A DNA stretch of 64,000 nt from Hyphomonadaceae bacterium UBA1849 (lineage in GTDB: Bacteria > Pseudomonadota > Alphaproteobacteria > Caulobacterales > Hyphomonadaceae). Positions within the stretch are counted from its first letter, which is position 1. Every line of letters begins with the position of its first letter. Shown here piece after piece: positions 8,462 to 16,535 of this stretch. The notes below the pieces were generated by a model. That model was not told the origin of the DNA. It saw nothing but the letters and a program-made list of their open reading frames with translations, and did not search any database. A program made the translations under genes and the position numbers. Where the stretch lies: contig DDIN01000008.1 of assembly GCA_002338565.1 (NCBI GenBank), forward strand, positions 811,567 through 875,566. Reading direction: 5' to 3'.

Positions 8462-9934
8462 ATGCAGATTCGCTCCGCTTTCACTTTCGATGACGTACTT
8501 CTAGAGCCCGGCCCTTCCGAGGTTATGCCCGCTCAGACGGACGTTCGCACTCGCCTGACCAACACAATCGCGATCAATATTCCGCTCGCATCTTCTGCGA
8601 TGGATACAGTGACTGAAGCCAAGCTTGCCATCGCAATGGCGCAAAGCGGCGGCATCGGCGTGCTCCACCGAAATCTCACCATGAAAGAACAGGCCAAGCA
8701 GGTCCGTCAGGTGAAGAAGTTTGAAAGCGGCGTTGTAATCAACCCGGCGACCGTGACCCCGCAGACAACGCTGCGCGATCTTCGAAAACTGAAAGAAAGC
8801 ACGGGCTTTTCTGGTTATCCGGTTATCGAAGCTGACGAGCCGGGCAAGCCGGGCAAAGTTGTTGGCATCATCACAAACCGTGACGTGCGCTTTGCAGAAA
8901 ACCTCGACCAGCCGGTATCTGCGCTGATGACCAAAGAGGTTGTGACCTGCCGCGAAGGTATCACCGAGGCTGAAGCCAGCCGTCTGCTTCACGAACACAA
9001 GATCGAGCGCCTTGTTGTTGTGGACAGCGACAATCGCTGTGTTGGTCTGCTCACCGTCAAAGATATGGAAAAGGCAGTCGCCAACCCGAATGCAGCGAAA
9101 GACGCGCAAGGCCGTCTGCTTGTTGCCGCAGCCTCTACCGTTGGTGACGCAGGCTTTGAGCGATCCGAGCGCCTGCTTGATGCTGGCGTGGACGTGCTTG
9201 TCATCGATACGGCGCACGGTCACTCGCAATCAGTTCTCGATGCGGTTGCCCGCGTGAAGAGCCTTTCCAGCACAGTTCAGATTATCGCCGGCAATGTCGC
9301 AACGTTTGACGGCACGCGCGCACTGATCGACGCGGGTGCAGATGCGATCAAAGTCGGCATCGGCCCCGGCTCTATCTGTACAACACGTATTGTTGCAGGT
9401 GTTGGTGTACCTCAGCTGACGGCTGTTTCCGAAGCGGCGCACGCGGCGAAAGACTCCGGCACTCCGATCATCGCAGACGGCGGCATCAAATTCTCCGGCG
9501 ACTTTGCAAAAGCGATCGCAGCTGGTGCTTCAACTGCCATGATGGGCTCTGCCTTTGCAGGCACAGAAGAAGCACCGGGCGAAGTCTTCCTCTATCAGGG
9601 CCGTTCATACAAAGCGTACCGTGGCATGGGGTCACTTGGCGCGATGGCACGTGGTTCTGCTGACCGCTACTTCCAGAAAGAGGTCTCTCAGGAGAAACTC
9701 GTTCCGGAAGGTATTGAAGGTCAGGTCCCGTTCAAAGGTCCGATCAGCCCGATCATCCACCAGTTTGTGGGCGGTCTTCGCGCCGCGATGGGCTATGTCG
9801 GTGCTAAGACTATTCCGGAAATGCACGAGAAGGCCCGGTTCGTTCAGATCACAGGCGCAGGTCTTCGTGAGTCCCACGTCCATGACGTGACCATGACCCG
9901 CGAAGCGCCGAACTATTCGATCCCGCGTAGCTAG
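8462..9934 (+). CDS. guaB: Inosine-5'-monophosphate dehydrogenase
   Basis: A 490-aa enzyme oxidising IMP to XMP with NAD+, the committed step of GMP synthesis; guaA, the next step, is about 11 kb downstream in this window. A TIM barrel is interrupted near residues 90-205 by two CBS domains. The catalytic cysteine is Cys306 in GPGSICTTR. The mobile-flap Arg-Tyr region is near YKAYRGMGSLGAM. The length and the N-terminus (TFDDVLLEPGPSEV) are standard. The ribosome site is aaaaagga at 8443-8450. Confidence 0.97.
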   Translation: MQIRSAFTFDDVLLEPGPSEVMPAQTDVRTRLTNTIAINIPLASSAMDTVTEAKLAIAMAQSGGIGVLHRNLTMKEQAKQVRQVKKFESGVVINPATVTPQTTLRDLRKLKESTGFSGYPVIEADEPGKPGKVVGIITNRDVRFAENLDQPVSALMTKEVVTCREGITEAEASRLLHEHKIERLVVVDSDNRCVGLLTVKDMEKAVANPNAAKDAQGRLLVAAASTVGDAGFERSERLLDAGVDVLVIDTAHGHSQSVLDAVARVKSLSSTVQIIAGNVATFDGTRALIDAGADAIKVGIGPGSICTTRIVAGVGVPQLTAVSEAAHAAKDSGTPIIADGGIKFSGDFAKAIAAGASTAMMGSAFAGTEEAPGEVFLYQGRSYKAYRGMGSLGAMARGSADRYFQKEVSQEKLVPEGIEGQVPFKGPISPIIHQFVGGLRAAMGYVGAKTIPEMHEKARFVQITGAGLRESHVHDVTMTREAPNYSIPRS

Positions 9935-9935
9935 A

Positions 9936-10829
9936 TTACGAACTGAGATTGTTTTTGCTCTTCAGATAAAAATAGAGCTGGCGATCATGCCGGCTCGTGG
10001 CCGAGAGCCGACCTTCACGCACCCAGGGTTTCCATTGCGCAGGTCGCGCTCCCACCACCTCGTCACCCATAACCGTGACGCGCTGGATAATTCGCTCACC
10101 TTCGAAGTCATTCAGCACGAAATGCTGGGTGCAGCGATTGTCCCAGATGCCAATCGTTCCGGGCGTCCACTTATACCTCACTGTAAATCTCGGATGCTTC
10201 ACCCAGTTGGTGAGATGACGTAGCAGAGCATCGCTTTCTTCGGCATTCAGTTCGACGATCCGCCGAGTAAAATGCTCGTTCACATAGAGCGCTTTTTGGC
10301 CCGTGTCTGGATGTACGCGCACAACCGGGTGAACAGCCATCTGCTCCGGGCGATTATGCGGCAGAGCGTCGTGCAATGCTGTCAGTCCTTCCAGCATATC
10401 CTTCATCGGCTCCGACAAACCGTCATAGGCCTCATAAAGACTGGTCCACATGGTATCGCCGCCAACATCCGGGCAGGTCACCATATGCAGGATCGACATA
10501 ATCGAGGGCTGTTCCTGAAAGGTGAGATCGGTATGCCACTCATCCGCAACACCGCCACGGCTCGCTTTGAGTTGGAAGATTTCTGGCGGAAGACGGCTAT
10601 CTGCCTCCAGATTAGGGTGCCCCTCCAGTTTGCCAAAATGGCGTCCAAATGCGACGTGCGCGTCTGGCGAAGGCGACTGGTCAGGCAGAAATATAACCTG
10701 ATGCTCGTTCAGTAAGGCGCGAATACCCTCAATAAGTTCTGGTGTCGGCGCGGTTACATCAACACCCGTCACCTCCGCACCCAATGCGCCCGAAAGCCGG
10801 CGCACCTTCCAGTTTGATGAAATGCTCAC
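9936..10829 (-). CDS. TauD/TfdA-family Fe(II)/2-oxoglutarate dioxygenase
   Basis: A 297-aa non-haem iron oxygenase. The metal triad is His99-x-Asp101 (EWHTDLTF) and distal His236 (RCTQHFVLND), with arginines 246/250 suited to bind 2-oxoglutarate. The family includes taurine, alkylsulfate and 2,4-D dioxygenases. The substrate cannot be told from the sequence, and no sulfonate transporter genes are nearby, so naming it tauD would overreach. It is convergent with guaB with only one base between the stop codons. Confidence 0.88.
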   Translation of the reverse strand: MSISSNWKVRRLSGALGAEVTGVDVTAPTPELIEGIRALLNEHQVIFLPDQSPSPDAHVAFGRHFGKLEGHPNLEADSRLPPEIFQLKASRGGVADEWHTDLTFQEQPSIMSILHMVTCPDVGGDTMWTSLYEAYDGLSEPMKDMLEGLTALHDALPHNRPEQMAVHPVVRVHPDTGQKALYVNEHFTRRIVELNAEESDALLRHLTNWVKHPRFTVRYKWTPGTIGIWDNRCTQHFVLNDFEGERIIQRVTVMGDEVVGARPAQWKPWVREGRLSATSRHDRQLYFYLKSKNNLSS

Positions 10830-10898
10830 CTCATCTCCTCCCAGATTTTTATATTTTAGGGAGAGCGTATCAGCGTTTCGGGAATACGCCAGTCTCGG

Positions 10899-11507
10899 TC
10901 AGCGTGTGGCGGGCGAGCGCCACATAGGCTCCATCACCGGTGAATTTTCGCCAATACAGAAAGGCGACGTCATGGTTTCAAATCCATGCGCCCGGTAAAA
11001 TCCGGAATTCACAGGATTGGAATTTTCCAGATAAACTGGAAGGCCATCGCGATCCGCCGCGTCGAGAACAGGACGCAGCAACGCTTTGCCCAATCCCTTA
11101 CCCCGTGCAGACTTTCGCGTGCCAATCGCGAATAAATAAAGGTGGGGCACTTCAGGATGATGAGCCTCCATGACAGCGCCGGCTCCCATAGCGCGCTTCA
11201 TCGCGCCTTTCGTCCCCCAACGCACCTGCCCTGCGATCAACCTCCACAATCCAAACGCGGTCAGATCTGATGTCACGCCTGCGGGCAGCCACATTGCTGC
11301 GGCTTCATCTGCGATCAGATGACAGAATCCGTGTCGTGTATAAACGTCGTCAGCCATGATCCGGAAAAGTGATGTGATGGCGCGTGGATTGCCGAATAAC
11401 CAGCGATTGATTGGATCGTCGCGAAAAGCCTCACCCAGAATATCGCCCAGCTGCTTCCAGTCGTTACGACGCGCCACGCGCGCCCCATCTCGCAAGTCGA
11501 TTTGCAT
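10899..11507 (-). CDS. GNAT-family N-acetyltransferase
   Basis: A 202-aa protein with the acetyl-CoA loop RKSARGKGLGKALL (R-x-x-G-x-G/A pattern) near residue 130 and the usual beta-strand before it (LYLFAIGT). The C-terminal FYRAHGFE is the second GNAT landmark. The substrate is unknown. It is on the same strand as the dioxygenase and 69 bases upstream of it, so co-transcription is possible. Confidence 0.85.
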   Translation of the reverse strand: MQIDLRDGARVARRNDWKQLGDILGEAFRDDPINRWLFGNPRAITSLFRIMADDVYTRHGFCHLIADEAAAMWLPAGVTSDLTAFGLWRLIAGQVRWGTKGAMKRAMGAGAVMEAHHPEVPHLYLFAIGTRKSARGKGLGKALLRPVLDAADRDGLPVYLENSNPVNSGFYRAHGFETMTSPFCIGENSPVMEPMWRSPATR

Positions 11508-11669
11508 TCTTCCCCCCCTAATTTATCCGGGCAAGTGAGCATGGCCGAACTTGTTTTACAATGTGAGCGCCCAAGCGTCGGCCTACTTGCCGCCACGTCA
11601 CCCTTTTCCCAGTCTTGCCGCCCCTGCGTCAGTTCCTATACCTAGCGTGCAAAACAGTCTGGGAGAGAA

Positions 11670-12842
11670 ATGATGAGCGCTACAAAAGAATATGACGTCG
11701 TGGTTTACGGCGCCACCGGCTTTACCGGAAAGCTGGTCGCCGAATATATGGCAAAGCAATACCCTGCAGGCTCCGGCGTCAGCTGGGCTTTGGCAGGCCG
11801 TTCCGAAGACAAGCTGAAAGCCGTTCGTGACGAAATGGGCATTCCGGCTGACATCACCCTGATCGTGGCAGATGCCTCATCAGAAGAAAGCCTTGCCAGC
11901 ATGGTCGCTCGCACTGAATGTGTGCTGACAACTGTGGGCCCGTACACGCATTATGGTGAAGCCCTCGTCGCAGCCTGCGCTAAAGCTGGCACCGACTATG
12001 TCGACCTTTCCGGCGAAGTGCTCTGGATGAAAGATATGATCGAACGCCACTCGGCGGCTGCAAAAGCCTCCGGCGCACGCATCGTCCATTCCTGCGGCTT
12101 TGACTCCATCCCGTTCGATCTTGGTGTGCAATTCCTGCAGGAAGAAGCCCAATCCCGTTTCGGCAAACCATGCCAGCGTGTGCGCGGCCGTATGCGCGCT
12201 ATGCAGGGCACATTCTCTGGTGGAACAGCCGCATCAGGCGCAGCGACAATGGCAGCGGTTCAGGCCAATCCGGCATTGCTGAATGACCTGATCAACCCGT
12301 TCTCTCTTTCTGAGGGTTTTGCCGGCCCGGCACAGCCTCCAGGCAATAAAGTCCTCGAAGAAGATGGTATCTGGGTTGCCCCGTTCGTCATGGCGACAAT
12401 CAACACCAAGAATGTCCACCGCTCCAACAAGCTACTCGGCCACGCTTATGGCGAAGACTTCGTCTATGACGAGATGATGATGACTGGTCCGGGCGAAAAA
12501 GGTAAAGCCATGGCCGACGCGGTTGCCGGTATGGAAATCGGTGGCAAGGACGCGCCGAAGCCGGGTGAAGGCCCGTCCAAAGAAGAACGTGAGAACGGCT
12601 TTTACGACTTTCTCGCCATTGGCACGACGACCGATGATCAGGAACTCCGGATTGCCGTGAAGGGCGATAAAGATCCGGGCTATGGATCAACCTCAAAAAT
12701 GCTCAGCGAGTCTGCTGTCTGCATCGTCAAGGATTGCCCGGATCTCGAAGGCGGCATCTACACGCCAGCAGCCGCAATGGGCGCCAAGCTGCGTAAACGC
12801 CTCATCGAAAATGCAGGCCTGACCTTCGAAGTCGAGAGCTAG
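11670..12842 (+). CDS. Saccharopine-dehydrogenase-like NAD(P)-binding protein
   Basis: A 390-aa protein that opens with a Rossmann strand-loop-helix (VVVYGATGFTGKLVAEYM), typical of the saccharopine-dehydrogenase-like / trans-acting enoyl reductase family. The middle motif HSCGFDSIPFDLG is also characteristic. These proteins reduce enoyl groups in lipid synthesis in mycobacteria, but the role in proteobacteria is unsettled. The start may equally be the second Met (ATGATG). It ends in a hairpin terminator. Confidence 0.82.
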   Translation: MMSATKEYDVVVYGATGFTGKLVAEYMAKQYPAGSGVSWALAGRSEDKLKAVRDEMGIPADITLIVADASSEESLASMVARTECVLTTVGPYTHYGEALVAACAKAGTDYVDLSGEVLWMKDMIERHSAAAKASGARIVHSCGFDSIPFDLGVQFLQEEAQSRFGKPCQRVRGRMRAMQGTFSGGTAASGAATMAAVQANPALLNDLINPFSLSEGFAGPAQPPGNKVLEEDGIWVAPFVMATINTKNVHRSNKLLGHAYGEDFVYDEMMMTGPGEKGKAMADAVAGMEIGGKDAPKPGEGPSKEERENGFYDFLAIGTTTDDQELRIAVKGDKDPGYGSTSKMLSESAVCIVKDCPDLEGGIYTPAAAMGAKLRKRLIENAGLTFEVES

Positions 12843-12865
12843 CATCCACCTGCTTCCAATCAGAG

Positions 12866-12898
12866 CCAGCTGTCTTTACGGGCAGCTGGTTTTTTTTA
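12866..12898 (+). terminator. Rho-independent terminator
   Basis: The stem ccagctg (12866-12872) pairs with cagctgg (12883-12889) and is followed by eight or more Ts. It closes the saccharopine-dehydrogenase-like gene. Confidence 0.88.
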
Positions 12899-12907
12899 TT
12901 GGGTGTA

Positions 12908-13366
12908 TCAGGCCCGGCCGAGAATAACGGCGCTTTCAGCCTCCTCTAACAGCTTGTCGCCGCCCGGGCTGGTGATCGCCATTCTGACGCCTTCAAAGCT
13001 TTCAATCTCCAACCGGCAGACATTCCGCATCAAACCCCATTCACCCCGATACATCCGGATACGATCATGAGGCAGGAAGATTGGCGGATGTAGCAATGAG
13101 GCGGGCCAGAAAGTCGACAGATGCACGCCGTCTTCGCCGCGGGTCACCGTTATGAAGGCCTTGTGGCTGAAATAGCGTGCATTACCCAAATAGAAATACA
13201 CGCTGTCGAGATGGGTTCGCGGTCCGGATATACGCAATGGCCCCGGATAGGCATAGGCGATTTCACGCCACATTTCCGAGTGACGGCTATAGATCAAAGC
13301 GAGAAGGCCGCCAGCAAAGCAGACGCCAAACAGCATACCGAAAAAATGGCTGATCATGTCCCACAT
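12908..13366 (-). CDS. Hypothetical single-pass membrane protein
   Basis: A 152-aa protein with one hydrophobic segment near residues 7-27 (FFGMLFGVCFAGGLLALIYS) and a soluble C-terminal part that looks like a small beta domain (many alternating hydrophobic residues, PISLPHDRIRMYRGEWG-like region). The family is not recognised. The orientation is supported by consistent codon use and by lack of a competing frame. Confidence 0.6.
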   Translation of the reverse strand: MWDMISHFFGMLFGVCFAGGLLALIYSRHSEMWREIAYAYPGPLRISGPRTHLDSVYFYLGNARYFSHKAFITVTRGEDGVHLSTFWPASLLHPPIFLPHDRIRMYRGEWGLMRNVCRLEIESFEGVRMAITSPGGDKLLEEAESAVILGRA

Positions 13367-13409
13367 GCCATCAGTTTAGCTTAGCAGCCTTAACTGATGT
13401 CTTCGGGAA

Positions 13410-13449
13410 CAGATAAAATTGAAAGGGCCACTCCTTACGGAGCAGCCCT
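13410..13449 (-). terminator. Terminator downstream of the YadA-like gene
   Basis: Read leftwards, an 11-bp stem with two wobble pairs (13424-13434 with 13439-13449, loop of 4) is followed by a T-rich run (TTTCAATTTTATC). A second inverted repeat, gatccggc/gccggatc, lies between it and the stop codon. Confidence 0.75.
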
Positions 13450-13495
13450 CTCTGATCCGGCATAAATGGGGGGGGCTTAGCCGGATCGTCGACAC

Positions 13496-15250
13496 CTACC
13501 AGCTAGCAGAGAAGCCTACACGGCCACCGGTTTCACCGCGATCCATGCCCGCAGCCACACCAGCGTTAAACTGCCAGTGCTCGTTCATACGGTATGCACC
13601 TGCCGCAGAGAGCGCGGTCTCGTCGCCATAGAAGCCGAAACCGCCGGACAGACCGAATGTACGACCTGCCGGAATGTAAGGCATGTCGAGTGCCATAGCC
13701 GCTGCGATACCAGCTTGGTTGTCCTGAATGAGCTCGCTATTGCGGGCAATCAGGTCAGAGTTGATTGAGATCATGTTGGTGTTCATCGCAATCGCGCCGG
13801 CGTTCGCAGACAGGGAGCTGGAGAACGTATAGTCAGCCGCGAGGTTACCATTTTGGTCTGTGGTCACGAGACCGATAGGACCAGATTGCGCAGATGTGCT
13901 TGCGGTAGAGCTGAGGCCCGCCATCTGATAGGTGGAGTCCGCGCCGCCCACGACGACCGAGTTATCCTGTGTCGCAACAGCGCCGTTACCAATGGCGACT
14001 GAGTTCACGCCCGTTGCAGAGGCCTGATTACCCATCGCAATCGAGCCTGCACCGCTTGCCACAGCCGCTTCACCTACAGCCACAGCACGTACGCCGGATG
14101 CATTCGCGAGGTGACCGAGAGCCGTAGCACGTTCAGCACCCGCGCTGGACTGCCAGCCATAAGCCGTTGCACCCGGACCGGAAGCGAAGGACTCACCGCC
14201 AACAGCTGTTGTGGAATTGCCGGTCGCTACAGACGTGTCGCCAACTGCGAGCGCATCAATGCCGTTCGCAATGCTTTCATTACCAATAGCAGTCGAGAAA
14301 TCCGTCTGCGCATCAGCGTTCTCACCGATTGCAGTGGAGCGGATACCTTGCGCCGTTGCAAGGTGACCGAGCGCCGTTGCTCGTTCCGCCGTCGCTGCTG
14401 AACGCCAGCCAAATGCTGTCGCACCTGGCCCCATAGCCAGAGCCTGTCCGCCAACAACCGTTGTTGAAGGTCCGGACGCTACAGTCTGAATGCCCGTTGC
14501 GCCGTCACGATTACCGCCGATCGCGATGGAGTCGCCACCGCTCGCTTCAGCTGTATTACCGATCGCAATCGAGTTTGAACCGCTTGCGACAGAGTCCTCA
14601 CCACCTGCAAAGCTTTGATCGCCCGATGCTGTGCTCTGGTGACCTACGGCTGTACCCATTGCACCGGTCGCTGCAGCCTGCCAACCGATTGCGGTCGCAC
14701 CAGGAGTTGTCGCGATGGATTCGCCGCCAATAGCTGTCGTAGAATTACCGTTGGCAAAAGCTGTATCGCCAATTGCGAGCGCATCAATGCCGTTCGCAAT
14801 GCTCTCATTACCGATGGCCGTAGAAAAATCGGTTTGCGCATCAGCGTTTTCGCCGATGGCTGTAGAACGGATGCCCTGCGCCGTTGCGAGGTGACCGAGC
14901 GCCGTTGCCCGTTCCGCGCTTGCAGATGCACGCCAGCCAAGCGCTGTTGCGCCAGGGCCAGTCGCTGTCGACTCGCCGCCAATCACTGTCGTTGACGGCC
15001 CTGTCGCGGTTGAATCCGTACCAACAACTGTCGCGTCCGCACCTGTTGCAGTCGCATCGTCGCCGATCGCCACAGCGCCGTCGCCATCTGCAGATGCACC
15101 ATCGCCAATCGCTACAGCCGCATCAGCCGACGCATTGGCACCGACGCCATCTACAACCTGAGCATAAGCGCCCGGTGCCGCCGCCAATAAAAAGAATGCG
15201 CCAGCCAGGGCCGTTTTTCCGCTCAACACGGTTTTGAGAGTATGCGTCAT
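13496..15250 (-). CDS. YadA-like trimeric autotransporter adhesin
   Basis: A 584-aa surface protein. The start at 15250 (MTHTLKTV) is preferred because aaggagg lies 7 bases upstream; an in-frame ATG 8 codons earlier lacks one. A signal peptide ends near AYAQ. The passenger (to about residue 440) is built of 14-residue left-handed beta-roll repeats with the xAxAxGxxS/TAIG pattern of YadA heads. The C-terminal ~75 residues (from MISINSDLI to the final SASW) form the short coiled coil and the four-strand YadA anchor that trimerises in the outer membrane. There is almost no extended stalk. A ~125-residue block of the head is duplicated. It diverges from an ECF sigma gene. Confidence 0.9.
   Translation of the reverse strand: MTHTLKTVLSGKTALAGAFFLLAAAPGAYAQVVDGVGANASADAAVAIGDGASADGDGAVAIGDDATATGADATVVGTDSTATGPSTTVIGGESTATGPGATALGWRASASAERATALGHLATAQGIRSTAIGENADAQTDFSTAIGNESIANGIDALAIGDTAFANGNSTTAIGGESIATTPGATAIGWQAAATGAMGTAVGHQSTASGDQSFAGGEDSVASGSNSIAIGNTAEASGGDSIAIGGNRDGATGIQTVASGPSTTVVGGQALAMGPGATAFGWRSAATAERATALGHLATAQGIRSTAIGENADAQTDFSTAIGNESIANGIDALAVGDTSVATGNSTTAVGGESFASGPGATAYGWQSSAGAERATALGHLANASGVRAVAVGEAAVASGAGSIAMGNQASATGVNSVAIGNGAVATQDNSVVVGGADSTYQMAGLSSTASTSAQSGPIGLVTTDQNGNLAADYTFSSSLSANAGAIAMNTNMISINSDLIARNSELIQDNQAGIAAAMALDMPYIPAGRTFGLSGGFGFYGDETALSAAGAYRMNEHWQFNAGVAAGMDRGETGGRVGFSASW
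14246..14389 (-). repeat. Internal head duplication, copy 2
   Basis: This segment encodes the same 48 residues (AERATALGH to GIDALA) as 14774-14917. The two DNA copies differ at roughly 18 of 144 positions by eye, all silent. Confidence 0.85.
14774..14917 (-). repeat. Internal head duplication, copy 1
   Basis: The N-terminal copy of the identical 48-residue block in the YadA-like head. Weaker similarity extends the duplicated unit to about 125 residues on both sides. Confidence 0.85.
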
Positions 15251-15427
15251 AGGTGTCCTCCTTGGTGAAATCACGCGAAGCTGAAGCGCTTCTAAAGAGA
15301 GTTACGAAGGAAGCCGGAGATTCTGTGCAAAAAAAGATATCGGTATTATTTTAAACAAATTCAGAGTATTATAGCGCTAACCTGAAAAACCCTATTCTTT
15401 TAGTGAGTCTTTCTTGGACAGTGTCCG

Positions 15428-15453
15428 GGAACAATCTAGTTGGAGTCGCGTAC
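15428..15453 (+). promoter_or_regulatory. Candidate ECF-type promoter of the sigma gene
   Basis: GGAAC (15428-15432), a 16-base spacer and CGTAC form the layout typical of ECF sigma promoters, about 28 bases before the sigma start codon. This suggests the sigma factor transcribes its own gene. No second copy was seen in front of the YadA-like gene. Confidence 0.45.
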
Positions 15454-15480
15454 TACTTATCTCAGAAGGGTGGGCACATC

Positions 15481-16050
15481 ATGGACAATTCGAATTTAGC
15501 CGCCCTGTTAAGCAGCTGCGCCGATGGCGACCGAACAGCATTTTCGCGTCTCTACCGTGAGACGTATGCGAGGCTTTTCTCACTCACACGCAGAATTATC
15601 CGGGACGAAGACGTCGCCAGAGACGTTCTCCAGAATGCCTACGTGACGATTTGGAAGAAGGCCCAGCAATTCGATACGCTGAAAGGTCGCCCTATGACCT
15701 GGATGCTGGTGATCGTTCGCAACGCGTCCATCGACGAATGGCGGCGCCTTCGCAGGCACTATGCAGAAGAAGTTATCGAAGACACGTTGAGCGATAGCAA
15801 TCCGCTTCCTGATGAGCGCGCAGAGCGCTCCATCATGCGAGGGCTTCTCGAGGCCGAACTCAGCCGTCTGCCAGAGCAAATGTCTAACGTGATCCGGCGC
15901 TATTTTCTCAATAACCAGACCGTAGCGGAAATTTCCGAAGAGCTGTCGATTTCTATGAATACAATCCGCTCATGGTTGCGTCGTGGACTGGAGCGCCTGC
16001 GCCACGCTTTGCCATTTGATACGGCTCAGGCCGCCGCGTTTATCAACTGA
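15481..16050 (+). CDS. ECF-family RNA polymerase sigma factor
   Basis: A 189-aa sigma-70-like factor. Region 2 is near residues 20-85 (FSRLYRETYARLFSLTRRII, then DVLQNAYVTIW and the -10-melting GRPMTWMLVIVRN). Region 4 is near 125-180 (LPEQMSNVIRRYFLNNQTVAEISEELSIS), and region 3 is absent, which defines the ECF group. The start at 15481 (MDNSNLAAL) is chosen over an upstream in-frame ATG at 15403 because aagggtggg precedes it and the candidate promoter lies between the two. Its probable partner is the small gene convergent to it, and the YadA-like gene diverges from it. Confidence 0.9.
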   Translation: MDNSNLAALLSSCADGDRTAFSRLYRETYARLFSLTRRIIRDEDVARDVLQNAYVTIWKKAQQFDTLKGRPMTWMLVIVRNASIDEWRRLRRHYAEEVIEDTLSDSNPLPDERAERSIMRGLLEAELSRLPEQMSNVIRRYFLNNQTVAEISEELSISMNTIRSWLRRGLERLRHALPFDTAQAAAFIN

Positions 16051-16051
16051 T

Positions 16052-16324
16052 CTACCCGTCGGGCGCGTCCGCTGCGTCAATTGACCTGAAAATATCATCC
16101 AGCAGGTTTTTATCAGGAGCCTGACTGGCTTCTTCCTCAGATAACGGATCCAGCCAGGATTTCACGGCTGCAACTTTCCCGGCAAAGTTTTGATCGCTCC
16201 CTAACAACTGATCGAACTCCGCGCGCTCTTCAGGCGTGCAGTCATCCTGCAACACGCGGATTATCAGTTCATCGAAGCTTTTGCGGGTCACACCATCATC
16301 CTGGTTCGTCCATTCAAGACACAT
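16052..16324 (-). CDS. Small acidic protein, possible anti-sigma-type regulator
   Basis: A soluble protein of about 90 aa (from ATG 16324; a start further upstream would give up to 125 aa). DDCTPEERAEFDQLL resembles the helical zinc-free anti-sigma N-terminal motif (xLxPEExxxFExHL). No membrane segment is present. Its gene is convergent with the ECF sigma gene with one base between stop codons, a tight arrangement that suggests a functional pair. The ribosome site is weak, so the start is uncertain. Assignment as an anti-sigma is inference. Confidence 0.45.
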   Translation of the reverse strand: MCLEWTNQDDGVTRKSFDELIIRVLQDDCTPEERAEFDQLLGSDQNFAGKVAAVKSWLDPLSEEEASQAPDKNLLDDIFRSIDAADAPDG

Positions 16325-16535
16325 CTCGTTAGGACTGATACGGTGTATACCTGAGCACCCGTCCGCACGATAACAACCCAAAACAACGAAAATCATAAAA
16401 TATTTGTCGAAAGACAGGCAATTGAGCACTTATTCCGGATAGGGCTTTCATGAATATTGTCATGGCGCTATGAGGTGGCCAAAGCGCGAGAAAGCCGTCC
16501 AGACGGCATGCGTATCAATATCCGGGAATGACACA

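Noticed and set aside
8501..9229. 242-codon frame antisense to guaB
   Set aside because: It lies wholly within guaB, with no ribosome site and no recognisable domain.
11356..11372. Half of an alphaproteobacterial REP-like palindrome (atgatccggaaaagtga)
   Set aside because: It lies inside the GNAT gene, the partner arm is missing, and it encodes ordinary protein sequence.
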